From positions 4,854 through 68,853 of the forward strand of contig NZ_CAMLIX010000003.1 in the NCBI RefSeq assembly GCF_946479975.1: a DNA stretch of 64,000 nt, given 5' to 3'. Positions 26,986 to 36,433 of this stretch are shown here, in pieces; the stretch's first letter is position 1, and every line of letters begins with the position of its first letter. Below the pieces are notes generated by a model. The model had not been told where the DNA came from and searched no databases. It was given only the letters and a program-made list of their open reading frames with translations. The stretch comes from an uncultured Flavobacterium sp. Lineage in GTDB: Bacteria > Bacteroidota > Bacteroidia > Flavobacteriales > Flavobacteriaceae. The position numbers were made by a program, and so were the translations under genes.

Positions 26986-28407
26986 TTACAATTGACGAGC
27001 CAGTCTTCCCAAAGTTTGTATAGCCGTTCTCAATTCGTTTGTCCAAGGCAGACCAAAACTCAAACGCATGCAATTAGAAAATTGATCTTGAAAAGAAAAA
27101 ATCCTTCCTGGAGCAATGCTGATATTGTGTTTTAAAGCCAAATGATAAAAAGCAGCAGTATCTATTTTTTTGTCCATTTCGACCCAGAGGAAAAAACCGC
27201 CTTGAGGCTGACTCACTTTTGTACCGGCAGGAAAAGATTCTAAAACTGTATTGATATAATTGGTGCAATTTCGGTTTAAGATCAAGCGAATTTTACGAAG
27301 ATGGTTTTCGTAACGTCCATTTTTCAAGAAATCACCAACAACTTCATGTGTTATGGTAGAATTTGAAATCGTATGATACAATTTAGTTCTCAAAACTTCC
27401 TTTTTAAATTTCCCTGGAATAATCCATCCCACGCGATAACCGGGAGCTAAGGATTTAGAAACCGAGCTGCAGCAAAGTACAATCCCGCTTTCGTCGTATG
27501 TTTTACAATTTGTTGGTCGGCTTGCGCCAAAGTACAAATCGCCGTGAATATCATCTTCAATTAAAGGAACATTATAAAATTCCATTAAACGTACAATTTC
27601 CTTTTTATGTTCGTTTGGCATCATACTTCCAGAAGGATTGCTAAAATTACCCATTAAAACACAAGCTTTTACTTTAGCAGAAGAAAGCGTTTTCTTTACC
27701 GCTTCGATCTCTATTCCGGTCGTCATATTTGTTGGAAGTTCCATTACATATAAACCCAATGATCTGGCTAGTTGAAGAATACCGAAATATACTGGACTTT
27801 CGGTAATAATGGTATCGCCCGGTTTGGTCAAAGTAAGCAAACAATCTGAAATTGCAGAAATACAGCCTGGTGTTGTAATAATATCTTCTTCGGTAAAAGA
27901 ACCGCCCCAAGTAAACGACCAGCGCGCAATCTCTTTTCGTAAATTACTATTTCCCTGAATTTCCTCATAACTTGTGCCGCTGTTTGGCAATTGGCGCATA
28001 GCTTGAACCATTCCTTTGTTCAATTTAGCAATTGGCAGCAGTTCATTTGACGGAAAACCAAGCGAAAGCATCGTAAGATCTTTTTTGCCCATATCACCAT
28101 AAACCAAATCAACTAAATCTTCACGCTGAATATTTTCTACCGTTAAAATCGGTTTACTTGCAGACGGTTCTGGAATTATCCGCGCCGAAATATTACTTAC
28201 ATAATAACCAGACTGCGGTCGTGATTCTATTAAAGAACGGCTTTCGACTTCATAATAGGCTTTACTCACGGTACTCATGCTGTAACCCGTTTCTGCACAT
28301 ACTTCGCGTATAGATGGAAGTTTGTCACCCACATTTAAAAGTCCAGATTTTATCTGTTTTTCAATTCGGTCAGCAAATTGAAGATATAAGTAATTCGAAT
28401 TTTTCAT
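26986..28407 (-). CDS. MocR/PdxR-type GntR regulator with aminotransferase domain
   Basis: This 473-residue cytoplasmic transcription factor has a GntR winged helix (about 5-72; SIREVCAETGYSMSTVSKAY) fused to a fold-type I aminotransferase domain (about 100-470). The PLP lysine lies in CSSVSKSLAPGYRVGW, and NPSGSMMPN and LIEDDIHGDLYF are conserved. Proteins of this class use PLP or amino acids as effectors and often control a divergent gene. Here the divergent neighbour is an EamA-family exporter, starting 106 bases away, which is its likely target. The sequence is complete. Confidence 0.93.
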   Translation of the reverse strand: MKNSNYLYLQFADRIEKQIKSGLLNVGDKLPSIREVCAETGYSMSTVSKAYYEVESRSLIESRPQSGYYVSNISARIIPEPSASKPILTVENIQREDLVDLVYGDMGKKDLTMLSLGFPSNELLPIAKLNKGMVQAMRQLPNSGTSYEEIQGNSNLRKEIARWSFTWGGSFTEEDIITTPGCISAISDCLLTLTKPGDTIITESPVYFGILQLARSLGLYVMELPTNMTTGIEIEAVKKTLSSAKVKACVLMGNFSNPSGSMMPNEHKKEIVRLMEFYNVPLIEDDIHGDLYFGASRPTNCKTYDESGIVLCCSSVSKSLAPGYRVGWIIPGKFKKEVLRTKLYHTISNSTITHEVVGDFLKNGRYENHLRKIRLILNRNCTNYINTVLESFPAGTKVSQPQGGFFLWVEMDKKIDTAAFYHLALKHNISIAPGRIFSFQDQFSNCMRLSFGLPWTNELRTAIQTLGRLARQL

Positions 28408-28512
28408 AAATAAAAACTGTTATGGTGCAATTTACAAAAACTGTATCTGTATTGCTGTTTTATTTTTTAGAAATTTGCTCCATCAAAAGAAAACAAATTC
28501 AAAACTCATTTT

Positions 28513-29427
28513 GTGAAAACAACAAAGTACTATATCGCCGCTATCTCAGCCTTTATTACGTGGGGACTTTTCAGTCTGGTTTTAAAACCAATTCATGATT
28601 ATGCGTCACTAGATATTTTGTTTTTTAGAGTTTTCAGCTGTGGTATTTTGATGGTTTTAATTGCTTTGTTATTCAAAAGAAAACAAATCAGAGAAACGGC
28701 AGAGATCTTCAAGGCTTTGCCAAAATCAGAAAAAAGAAAATCGATTCTTTTGAATATTGGCGGAAGTGCCTTTTTGATGGCAAATTGGTTTACATTTATT
28801 TATGTCGTTAATCATGTCAGCGTAAAAGCGGCTTCTCTGGCGTATTTAGTTTGTCCAATTTTAACCACTTTGTTAGCTTATTTTTTATTGAAAGAAAAAC
28901 TGCTGAAAACACAATGGCTTTCTGTAGGATTGAGTATTTCAGGATGTATATTGCTTTCTTACAGCGATATAATGGATATGTTTTTTAGTATTATTATTGG
29001 CTTGACGTATGCCGCTTATTTAGTAAGCCAGCGCGCCAATAGAGGTTTTGATAAGTTTATCGTTTTGACATTTCATATCACATTGGCTGCAATATGTTTA
29101 TTACCATTTTATCCAATTTATGGAGGTCCGGTTCCAACAGAATTTAAATTCTATTTCTGTATCGAAACAATCGCAATCTTATTTACTATTGTACCACTTT
29201 TCCTGAATTTGTACGCGCTTTCTGGAATCAACTCTTCAACAGTTGGAATGTTATTAAACATCAATCCGATGATTGCATTTGGATTGGCAGCCTTTGTTTT
29301 TAAAGAGAATATTACACCTTTACAAATTACAGCATACGGAATTATTTTTGCTGCAGTGTTAGTTTTTAATTCACATTATATTTTTGCGATAAAGCAAAAA
29401 TTAAACACAATATCCAAAGGTTCTTAA
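28513..29427 (+). CDS. EamA/RarD-family transporter, GTG start
   Basis: The 304-residue inner-membrane protein has ten predicted hydrophobic helices with two EamA repeats (LANWFTFIYVVNHVSVKAASLAYLVCP and LFLNLYALSGINSSTVGMLLNINPM) as in RarD-type drug/metabolite transporters. The start is GTG (VKTTKYYIAAIS); no ATG lies between it and the regulator's upstream region. Being divergent from the MocR-type gene suggests an amino-acid or related exporter controlled by that regulator (inference). The end is Lys-rich. A terminator follows at 29493-29527. Confidence 0.88.
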   Translation: MKTTKYYIAAISAFITWGLFSLVLKPIHDYASLDILFFRVFSCGILMVLIALLFKRKQIRETAEIFKALPKSEKRKSILLNIGGSAFLMANWFTFIYVVNHVSVKAASLAYLVCPILTTLLAYFLLKEKLLKTQWLSVGLSISGCILLSYSDIMDMFFSIIIGLTYAAYLVSQRANRGFDKFIVLTFHITLAAICLLPFYPIYGGPVPTEFKFYFCIETIAILFTIVPLFLNLYALSGINSSTVGMLLNINPMIAFGLAAFVFKENITPLQITAYGIIFAAVLVFNSHYIFAIKQKLNTISKGS

Positions 29428-29492
29428 TTCATAATTTTCATATTTTTTATTGGTTTAAAATCGAAAATTATCAGAATCTTAACAGGATGTTT

Positions 29493-29527
29493 AAACAGGA
29501 ATGAGTATTTTTCATTCCTGTTTTTTT
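29493..29527 (+). terminator. Terminator after the EamA gene
   Basis: A 12-base stem (AAACAGGAATGA / TCATTCCTGTTT) is followed by a T7 run. Confidence 0.85.
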
Positions 29528-29603
29528 ATGCTTTAACGCGAAAAAAATGTTCAGCCAAAGATTACACAGATTAAAAGGATTATACTTTTTGTGTGAAAAA
29601 ATG

Positions 29604-29680
29604 TTGCCACGAATTACACGAATCTGCACGAATTATTTAAAGAAATAAAAATTAGTGAAAATTCGTGTAATTCGTGGCAA
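29604..29680. repeat. Perfect 20-bp inverted repeat (ttgccacgaattacacgaat)
   Basis: Arms at 29604-29623 and 29661-29680 are exact complements with a 37-base spacer. It lies directly in front of the acyl-CoA dehydrogenase gene, 61 bases from its ATG, in a 314-base gap with no other gene. Confidence 0.8.
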
Positions 29681-29741
29681 AAAAAATCCATTAATCTGTT
29701 TAATTTATGGCGAAAAAATAACACAAACCGAATCTATTAAT

Positions 29742-32006
29742 ATGAAAAATACGAAACTTCAAGCCTTTACTCCGTTATTTTATTTAGTGTGGTCAGATGA
29801 TTTATTGACACAGAAAGAATTTACAACACTTCACGAGTTCATCAATTCTTTGAGTGTTTTATCAGAAGAAGAAAAAGCATATTTGATTTCTAAAGCTGAT
29901 ATTTCGAATCCGCCTTCGCGAAATGAACTCAAACAATGGAAATTGGATATTGAAAAAAGTATTCAGGATAAATCTTCTATAAAATCGATTTTTGATATTG
30001 CAAAAGCACTTTCTGGAAACGATTTAGATTTAACGCCAATAGAATCAGATTTTGTGCAACTAGAAAATGATTTGGGGATTTTGGGCGAAGAAGCGCTTCA
30101 AAACTTTAAAACCAAAGCAGGTTCCTTTACCGCAGACACTCATACCAACGCCAGCTTTGATATTCAGAAAATTACCAAAATTTTAGACGGAAAAGAAGCT
30201 GGAATTATTGCAAAAGTAAAATCGGTGATTTCAAGACCTGAATTTGCTTATGAAACTTCTACTGATATTCATGTTTTTAGAGAAACTGTTTACAAATGGT
30301 GTAAAATTCTAGCCGATGAAAATCTGGGAAATATGGCGTATCCAAAAAAGCACGGAGGTGGAGAAAACATCGCCGATTATTTTGCGATTATGGAAACGCT
30401 GAGTTATCACGATTTGAGTTTGGTAATCAAATTTGGAGTTCAGTTCGGACTTTGGGGAATGAGCGTTCAATCTTTAGGAACAGAAAAACATTACGCAAAA
30501 TATTTAAAAGATATTGGTTCGCTTAAACTTCCAGGCTGTTTTGCCATGACCGAAACACACCACGGATCAAACGTAAAAGGTTTAGAAACTACAGCAACTT
30601 ACAATCATAACGATCAGACTTTTACGATTCATACGCCAAATAAAAACGCTCAAAAAGAATATATCGGAAACGCGGCCGTTCACGGACAAATGGCGACTGT
30701 TTTTGCTAAGTTAATTATTGACAATCACGATTATGGCGTAAATGCTTTTGTGGTTCCATTAAGAGATCCAGAAGGAAATGTTTTAAATGGAGTTACAATT
30801 GGCGATTGCGGTCATAAAATGGGATTAAACGGTGTGGACAACGGAACAATTAGTTTTGATAGTGTAGTGATTCCGAAAGAAAATATGCTGGATCGTTTTG
30901 CTTCTGTAAATGATAAAGGCGAATTTGAAAGTCCGATTCCGAGTGATAACAGACGATTTTTTACCATGTTAGGAACTTTGGTAGGAGGAAGAATCGGGAT
31001 TCCGCGTTCGGCTTTAGCGGCAGCAAAATCCGGATTGACAATTGCCATTCGCTACAGCGATCAAAGAAGACAATTTGGACCAGAAGGCGGTTCTGAAGTT
31101 CCAATTTTAAATTACAGAATGCATCAACGCAGATTGTTACCACATTTAGCTAAAACATACGCCGTTCATTTTGCACTTCAATATTTAACGAACAGATTTT
31201 TAAATAAAAGCGAAGCCGAAATGCAGGAAATCGAAGCTCTTGCTGCAGGAATGAAATCGTACTCGACTTGGAGTACGCGAGATATTTTGCAGGAATGCAG
31301 AGAAGCGTGCGGTGGAAAAGGTTATTTGTCTGAAAACAGAATTGATGCCTTAAAAAATGATACAGAGATCTACACGACTTTTGAAGGAGATAATACAGTT
31401 TTAATGCAGTTAGTGGCAAAAAATCGTCTGGCAGAATTTAGAAAAGCATTTGGCGAAATGGGATCGTTAGGCATTATCAATTATGTGTACGAAAATGCTA
31501 TAACGGTAATTACAGAGAAAAATCCGATAGCAACGCGTAAAACAGACGATGAACATTTATTGGACTCAGAGTTTCATTTACAGGCTTTTGTTCATAGAGA
31601 AAAAACAATTTTGGCATCTGCAGCAAGACGTATTAAAAAGTTAGTCGACGGCGGTTTAGAAGCTTATGATGCTTTTAATGTGGTGCAGCACCAAATGATT
31701 GACGTTGCGCAGGCGTATTTAGAAAGAATAGTTTTAGAGCAGTTTCAAATCGCTGTTAAAGCAGTAGAAGATGAAGAATCAAAAGCTATTTTAACAAAAT
31801 TGAATCAATTGTATGCACTTTCGCAGATTGAAAAAAATAAAGCTTGGTATTTGGAAGACGGCTACATGGAAGCAGTAAAAACCAAAGCAGTTCGTAAGAT
31901 TGTCAATCAGCTTTGCTGGGATATTCGTCCAGATGCAGTTGCTCTGGTCAATGCATTTGATATTCCAGAAAGTTGTTTAGCAGCGCCGATTGCTGTAAAT
32001 AATTAG
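29742..32006 (+). CDS. Acyl-CoA dehydrogenase/oxidase-like flavoenzyme
   Basis: This large cytoplasmic FAD enzyme (754 residues from ATG 29742) catalyses alpha-beta dehydrogenation of acyl-CoA. The acyl-CoA dehydrogenase core is seen as LPGCFAMTETHHGSNVKGLETTATY, GDCGHKMGLNGVDNGTISFDSV and the catalytic-region segment ACGGKGYLSENRIDALKNDTEIYTTFEGDN. An N-terminal extension and a long C-terminal domain (about 560-754) are as in acyl-CoA oxidases, which use oxygen. A longer TTG-initiated frame at 29655 would start inside a repeat, so ATG 29742 is preferred. A long hairpin follows at 32030-32080. Confidence 0.93.
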   Translation: MKNTKLQAFTPLFYLVWSDDLLTQKEFTTLHEFINSLSVLSEEEKAYLISKADISNPPSRNELKQWKLDIEKSIQDKSSIKSIFDIAKALSGNDLDLTPIESDFVQLENDLGILGEEALQNFKTKAGSFTADTHTNASFDIQKITKILDGKEAGIIAKVKSVISRPEFAYETSTDIHVFRETVYKWCKILADENLGNMAYPKKHGGGENIADYFAIMETLSYHDLSLVIKFGVQFGLWGMSVQSLGTEKHYAKYLKDIGSLKLPGCFAMTETHHGSNVKGLETTATYNHNDQTFTIHTPNKNAQKEYIGNAAVHGQMATVFAKLIIDNHDYGVNAFVVPLRDPEGNVLNGVTIGDCGHKMGLNGVDNGTISFDSVVIPKENMLDRFASVNDKGEFESPIPSDNRRFFTMLGTLVGGRIGIPRSALAAAKSGLTIAIRYSDQRRQFGPEGGSEVPILNYRMHQRRLLPHLAKTYAVHFALQYLTNRFLNKSEAEMQEIEALAAGMKSYSTWSTRDILQECREACGGKGYLSENRIDALKNDTEIYTTFEGDNTVLMQLVAKNRLAEFRKAFGEMGSLGIINYVYENAITVITEKNPIATRKTDDEHLLDSEFHLQAFVHREKTILASAARRIKKLVDGGLEAYDAFNVVQHQMIDVAQAYLERIVLEQFQIAVKAVEDEESKAILTKLNQLYALSQIEKNKAWYLEDGYMEAVKTKAVRKIVNQLCWDIRPDAVALVNAFDIPESCLAAPIAVNN

Positions 32007-32029
32007 TTTTGAAATAGATACTTTAATTT

Positions 32030-32080
32030 ATGATTTCAATTTATAATTCTTCTTTAGAAATATAAATTGAAATCATTTTT
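32030..32080 (+). terminator. Long A/T hairpin after the acyl-CoA dehydrogenase gene
   Basis: A 16-base perfect stem (ATGATTTCAATTTATA with its complement) encloses 15 bases and ends with a short T run. Confidence 0.75.
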
Positions 32081-32194
32081 ATTATAGCAAAGCATTAATG
32101 CGATTGTATTTTTAATGGAACGAACTAAAATTACCCCATATATAGTACATTTTAACCATATTTAAATAATTATGTTTTTATATTTTCGCTTTGT

Positions 32195-32202
32195 TATATT
32201 TG
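32195..32202 (+). promoter_or_regulatory. -7 box of the DUF6377 gene
   Basis: TATATTTG matches TAnnTTTG, ending 22 bases before the TTG start at 32225, which supports that start. Confidence 0.6.
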
Positions 32203-32224
32203 TAATTCCTTTAACTAAATCGAC

Positions 32225-33871
32225 TTGAAAAATTATTGCTTATTTCTGTTCCTAATTATTTTAAATCTTCCAGTTTTTGCATTGGAAAGCAAAGATGATA
32301 TTTTAAAACAATTAAATGAAGCATTAAAAAACAAGCAGCAATATGTAAAGGCTAAAGAGGAGCGAATTTTAAATTTCAAAAAATTAAAATCAGATAATCT
32401 TACCAAAGAACAGCAATACAATTACAACAAAACACTGTACTTTGAGTATCAGAAATTAAATTCAGATTCGGCGATTCAATATGTAAAAAAGAATTTAAAA
32501 TTAGCAGAAGAACTTCAGGATACGGAACGCTTCAATTTAGCACAATTACAATTAGTTACGCTTTATTCTTCATCTGGAAAATACCGAGAATCTGAAGCTC
32601 TCTTAAAAAGTATAAATACAAAAAAACTTTCTGCTTCATTACTTCCAAATTATTACATTTCGTACCGAGAGTTTTTTGAGCATTATGCTGCCAATAGTTA
32701 TAGTCTGGAATATCGCAAACAGATTGGTAAATACCGTGACTCACTATTAAATATCTTAACACCGAATACACTGGAATATAAGATCAATAGAATTCAGCAG
32801 GATATTTTTACCAATAAAAAATACGAAGATCCCAAGAAACAGTTGTTAGTTTTATTGAGTAAAACAAAAGAAGAGAATCCGCAATATGCTATGATTACCT
32901 ATTTTTTAGGTAAAATCGCTGAAGCAACTCATGATTTAGAATCCAGAAAAAAATATTACGCACTTTCTGCAACTTCGGACATTAAAAATGCCAATAAAGA
33001 CAATGCTTCACTACAAGAATTAGCATTGGTTTTTTATGAAATTGGAGATGTTGATATGGCGTATAAATTGACACAATCGGCAATTGAAGATGCACTTTAT
33101 TGCAATGTTCAGTTCAGAACTTTGTTGATGTCAGAAGTGTATTCGATTATCAATACCGTTTATCAGGAACGTGAAGCACAGCGCAAAAGCGAATTACAAA
33201 TCTATCTTCTCTGTATAAGTTTACTCTCTTTATTTTTATTGGTGGCGATCATCTACGTGTACAAACAAATGAAAAAGGTTTCGAGAATTCGATCAGAATT
33301 GTATGAAACCAGTCAGAAACTAGCAGAATTAAATAAAGATATTACAGAAACTAACAGTCAGCTGCAAGAAAGTAACCTGCAATTGTCTGAATCTAATTTA
33401 GTTAAAGAAGAATATATTGCACATTTCTTCAATCTTTGCTCAGCTTACATTAATAAATTAGAAAATTACCGCATCATTTTAAATAAGAAAGCAACAGCAA
33501 AACAATTTGATGAAATTTATAAAATATTAAAGTCAACTACTTTGGTTGATAATGAGTTAGAAGAATTGTACAAGAATTTTGATATTATCTTTTTAAACTT
33601 ATATCCAACATTTGTTAGAGATTTCAATGCTTTATTGATTCCAGAAGAACAAGTCGTTTTAAAACAAAATGAACTATTAAATACCGAGCTTAGAATTTTT
33701 GCTTTAATCCGACTCGGAATTACGGACAGTGTTAAAATAGCAGCATTTTTACGTTACTCTTTAAGCACAATTTACAACTACCGAACAAGAGCACGAAATA
33801 AAGCCGCCGTTTCGCGAAATGATTTCGAAGAAATGGTTATGAAAATCGGTATAATGGCTCTAAAAGGGTAA
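32225..33871 (+). CDS. Membrane-anchored DUF6377/TPR regulator, TTG start
   Basis: The 548 residues comprise a signal peptide (LKNYCLFLFLIILNLPVFALES), a periplasmic helical TPR-like domain to about residue 320, one membrane helix (about 324-345, LLCISLLSLFLLVAIIYVY), a coiled coil (about 350-400, with repeated NSQLQESNLQLSESN words), and a C-terminal cytoplasmic part that ends in a LuxR-like helix-turn-helix (about 490-540, TDSVKIAAFLRYSLSTIYNYRTRARN). This matches the DUF6377 regulators of Bacteroidota. The start is TTG, supported by the -7 box. It precedes a GH3 gene on the same strand, so sugar sensing is likely (inference). Confidence 0.85.
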   Translation: MKNYCLFLFLIILNLPVFALESKDDILKQLNEALKNKQQYVKAKEERILNFKKLKSDNLTKEQQYNYNKTLYFEYQKLNSDSAIQYVKKNLKLAEELQDTERFNLAQLQLVTLYSSSGKYRESEALLKSINTKKLSASLLPNYYISYREFFEHYAANSYSLEYRKQIGKYRDSLLNILTPNTLEYKINRIQQDIFTNKKYEDPKKQLLVLLSKTKEENPQYAMITYFLGKIAEATHDLESRKKYYALSATSDIKNANKDNASLQELALVFYEIGDVDMAYKLTQSAIEDALYCNVQFRTLLMSEVYSIINTVYQEREAQRKSELQIYLLCISLLSLFLLVAIIYVYKQMKKVSRIRSELYETSQKLAELNKDITETNSQLQESNLQLSESNLVKEEYIAHFFNLCSAYINKLENYRIILNKKATAKQFDEIYKILKSTTLVDNELEELYKNFDIIFLNLYPTFVRDFNALLIPEEQVVLKQNELLNTELRIFALIRLGITDSVKIAAFLRYSLSTIYNYRTRARNKAAVSRNDFEEMVMKIGIMALKG

Positions 33872-34074
33872 ATATTTATTTTAAAAGTACTACTTTTTTT
33901 AAGGTATAATTTTTATTAAATATTTGTAAATCAGATTTTTAATTTTTTAAACCACTACTTTTTTCTATCTAAAAATGTAACTTGTACGATAACGTTTTAG
34001 TTTTACATTATGATAGAATAAGTTTTTTATAGACTTTACAATCTTATCTAACTAATGCTTTAATAATTACTGTT

Positions 34075-36291
34075 ATGTTAAAAAACGTAAAAACAATTGT
34101 TGTTTTACTTTTGCTAAGTTCTTTGGGGATGAATGCCCAAAACAAAGTTCCAGTTTATCTAGATGATAAAAAACCGATTGAAGAGCGTGTAGAAGACGCG
34201 CTGAAAAGAATGACGACTGATGAAAAAATTGCCATGATTCATGCGCAGTCTAAATTTAGTTCTCCAGGTGTAAAACGATTGGGAATTCCAGAAAACTGGA
34301 TGACCGACGGACCACACGGAATTCGTACAGAGGTAAAGTGGGACGAATGGGATCAAGCAGGATGGACAAACGATTCTTGTATCGCTTTTCCTGCTCTTAC
34401 AGCACTTTCATCTACTTGGAACAAAGAATTGGCTTCTCTTTATGGTAAATCTATTGGTGAAGAAGCGCGTTTTCGTAATAAAAATGTATTATTAGGACCA
34501 GGTGTAAACATTTACAGAAGTCCGTTAAACGGTCGTAACTTCGAATATATGGGAGAAGATCCGTTTTTGGCTGCCAAAATGGTAGTTCCTTATATTAAAG
34601 GAGTTCAAGCAAATGGAGTTGCTGCCTGCGTAAAACACTTCGCATTAAACAATCAAGAAACCAATCGTAACTCTGTTAACGTAATTGTTGACGATCGTGC
34701 CTTATACGAAATTTATCTTCCTGCTTTTAAAGCTGCAGTTCAAGAAGGTGATGTTTGGTCGATTATGGGATCTTACAATAAATACAAAGGACAGCAATGC
34801 TGCCACAACGAATATTTGTTAAACGATATTCTTCGCGGAGAATGGGGTTTCAAAGGAGTTGTAGTTTCAGATTGGGGTGGAGTTAACGATACAAAACAAG
34901 CAATCCACAATGGTTTGGATATGGAATTTGGTTCTTGGACAAACGGACTTTCTTGGGGAACTAGTAATGCTTACGATAACTATTATCTAGCAAAACCATA
35001 TTCTGAAATGATCAGAAAAGGAGAAATTGGAACAAAAGAATTAGACGAAAAAGTACGTCGTATTCTACGTTTATCTTTCTTAACTACAATGGATAGAAAT
35101 CGTCCTTTTGGATCTTTTGGAACTGAGGAACACGCTATTGCAGGTCGTAAAATTGCCGAAGAAGGAATTGTTTTATTACAAAACAACAATAATATTCTTC
35201 CAATCAATCTTTCTAAAACTAAAAAGATTGCTGTAATTGGAGAAAATGCAATCAAAATGATGACAGTTGGTGGAGGAAGTTCTTCACTTAAAGCAAGATA
35301 CGAAATCACGCCGCTTGAAGGTTTGAAGAAAAGAATTGGAAACCAAGCTGAAATTGTTTACGCAAGAGGTTATGTTGGAGATCCAACAAGTAATTACAAC
35401 GGCGTTATTGCTAAAGTAAGTTTAGAAGAAAAACGTCCGCAGGCTGAATTGACTGCAGAAGCTTTAAAAGTAGCTAAAGATGCAGATATCGTTCTTTTTA
35501 TTGGAGGTTTAAACAAAAGCCCAAATCAGGATGATGAAGGTCACGATCGTAAGGAATTAGGCTTGCCTTATGGACAAGATAAACTAATTAGCGAATTGGC
35601 GAAAGTAAATAAAAATATCGTTTATGTAAATATTTCTGGAAATGCTGTAGCAATGCCTTGGATCAAAGAAGTTCCAGGAGTTGTACAAGGTTGGTTCTTA
35701 GGAACTGAAGCGGGAACAGCTTTAGCAAATGTTTTGGTTGGAGATGTAAATCCTTCTGGAAAATTATCTTTTACTTTCCCAGTAAAATTAGCTGATAACG
35801 GAGCACACGCTTTAGGAGAATTTCCAGGTGGAGATGAGGTAAAATACAACGAAGGAATTTTTGTTGGATACCGCTGGGTAGATAAAAACAAAATCAAACC
35901 ATTGTTTTCTTTTGGACACGGTTTAAGCTACACGACTTTTGCTTACGGAAAAGTAACTGCTGATAAAAAACAAATGAATGCTGGTGATAAAATTACATTC
36001 TCGGTTAACGTAAAAAATACAGGAAGCAGAGAAGGATCTGAAGTAGTGCAATTGTACATTACAGATTCAAAATCTTCATTAGTTCGTCCAATAAAAGAAT
36101 TAAAAGGGTTCGAGAAAGTGGCTCTTAAAGCTGGAGAAGAAAAAACAGTAACGTTTACAATTGATAAAACGGCTCTAAGTTTCTTCGACGATAAAAAACA
36201 CGAATGGGTTGCAGAACCAGGTGATTTTGAAGCAATTATTGGAGCTTCTTCAACAAATATCAAATCTAAAGTGAACTTTTCACTTAAATAA
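34075..36291 (+). CDS. Glycoside hydrolase family 3 beta-glucosidase
   Basis: The 738 residues begin with a signal peptide (cleavage near MNAQN) and are therefore periplasmic or surface-located. The GH3 N-domain contains KHFALNNQETNRN and the catalytic nucleophile Asp266 in VVVSDWGG. The GH3 C-domain spans about 385-600, and a C-terminal Fn3-like domain (about 640-735; GSREGSEVVQLYI) completes the usual GH3 architecture. Substrate is likely a beta-glucoside or xyloside and cannot be decided by eye. The DUF6377 regulator lies upstream; no SusC/SusD transporter pair is near. Confidence 0.93.
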   Translation: MLKNVKTIVVLLLLSSLGMNAQNKVPVYLDDKKPIEERVEDALKRMTTDEKIAMIHAQSKFSSPGVKRLGIPENWMTDGPHGIRTEVKWDEWDQAGWTNDSCIAFPALTALSSTWNKELASLYGKSIGEEARFRNKNVLLGPGVNIYRSPLNGRNFEYMGEDPFLAAKMVVPYIKGVQANGVAACVKHFALNNQETNRNSVNVIVDDRALYEIYLPAFKAAVQEGDVWSIMGSYNKYKGQQCCHNEYLLNDILRGEWGFKGVVVSDWGGVNDTKQAIHNGLDMEFGSWTNGLSWGTSNAYDNYYLAKPYSEMIRKGEIGTKELDEKVRRILRLSFLTTMDRNRPFGSFGTEEHAIAGRKIAEEGIVLLQNNNNILPINLSKTKKIAVIGENAIKMMTVGGGSSSLKARYEITPLEGLKKRIGNQAEIVYARGYVGDPTSNYNGVIAKVSLEEKRPQAELTAEALKVAKDADIVLFIGGLNKSPNQDDEGHDRKELGLPYGQDKLISELAKVNKNIVYVNISGNAVAMPWIKEVPGVVQGWFLGTEAGTALANVLVGDVNPSGKLSFTFPVKLADNGAHALGEFPGGDEVKYNEGIFVGYRWVDKNKIKPLFSFGHGLSYTTFAYGKVTADKKQMNAGDKITFSVNVKNTGSREGSEVVQLYITDSKSSLVRPIKELKGFEKVALKAGEEKTVTFTIDKTALSFFDDKKHEWVAEPGDFEAIIGASSTNIKSKVNFSLK

Positions 36292-36322
36292 GTTTTTATT
36301 TCTAAAAATTGGTTGGTTTGTT

Positions 36323-36356
36323 AAGCTGCAAGTGTCAAAATTTGCAGCTTTGTTTT
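36323..36356 (+). terminator. Weak terminator after the GH3 gene
   Basis: An AAGCTGCAA / TTGCAGCTT stem with about 10 bases of loop is followed by a broken T tract. Confidence 0.55.
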
Positions 36357-36433
36357 TAGTCTAATTTACTATAAATTAAATCCAATTTTTGAAATTTCAA
36401 ATACAAACCATCAACACTAAACTATCAACCAAA

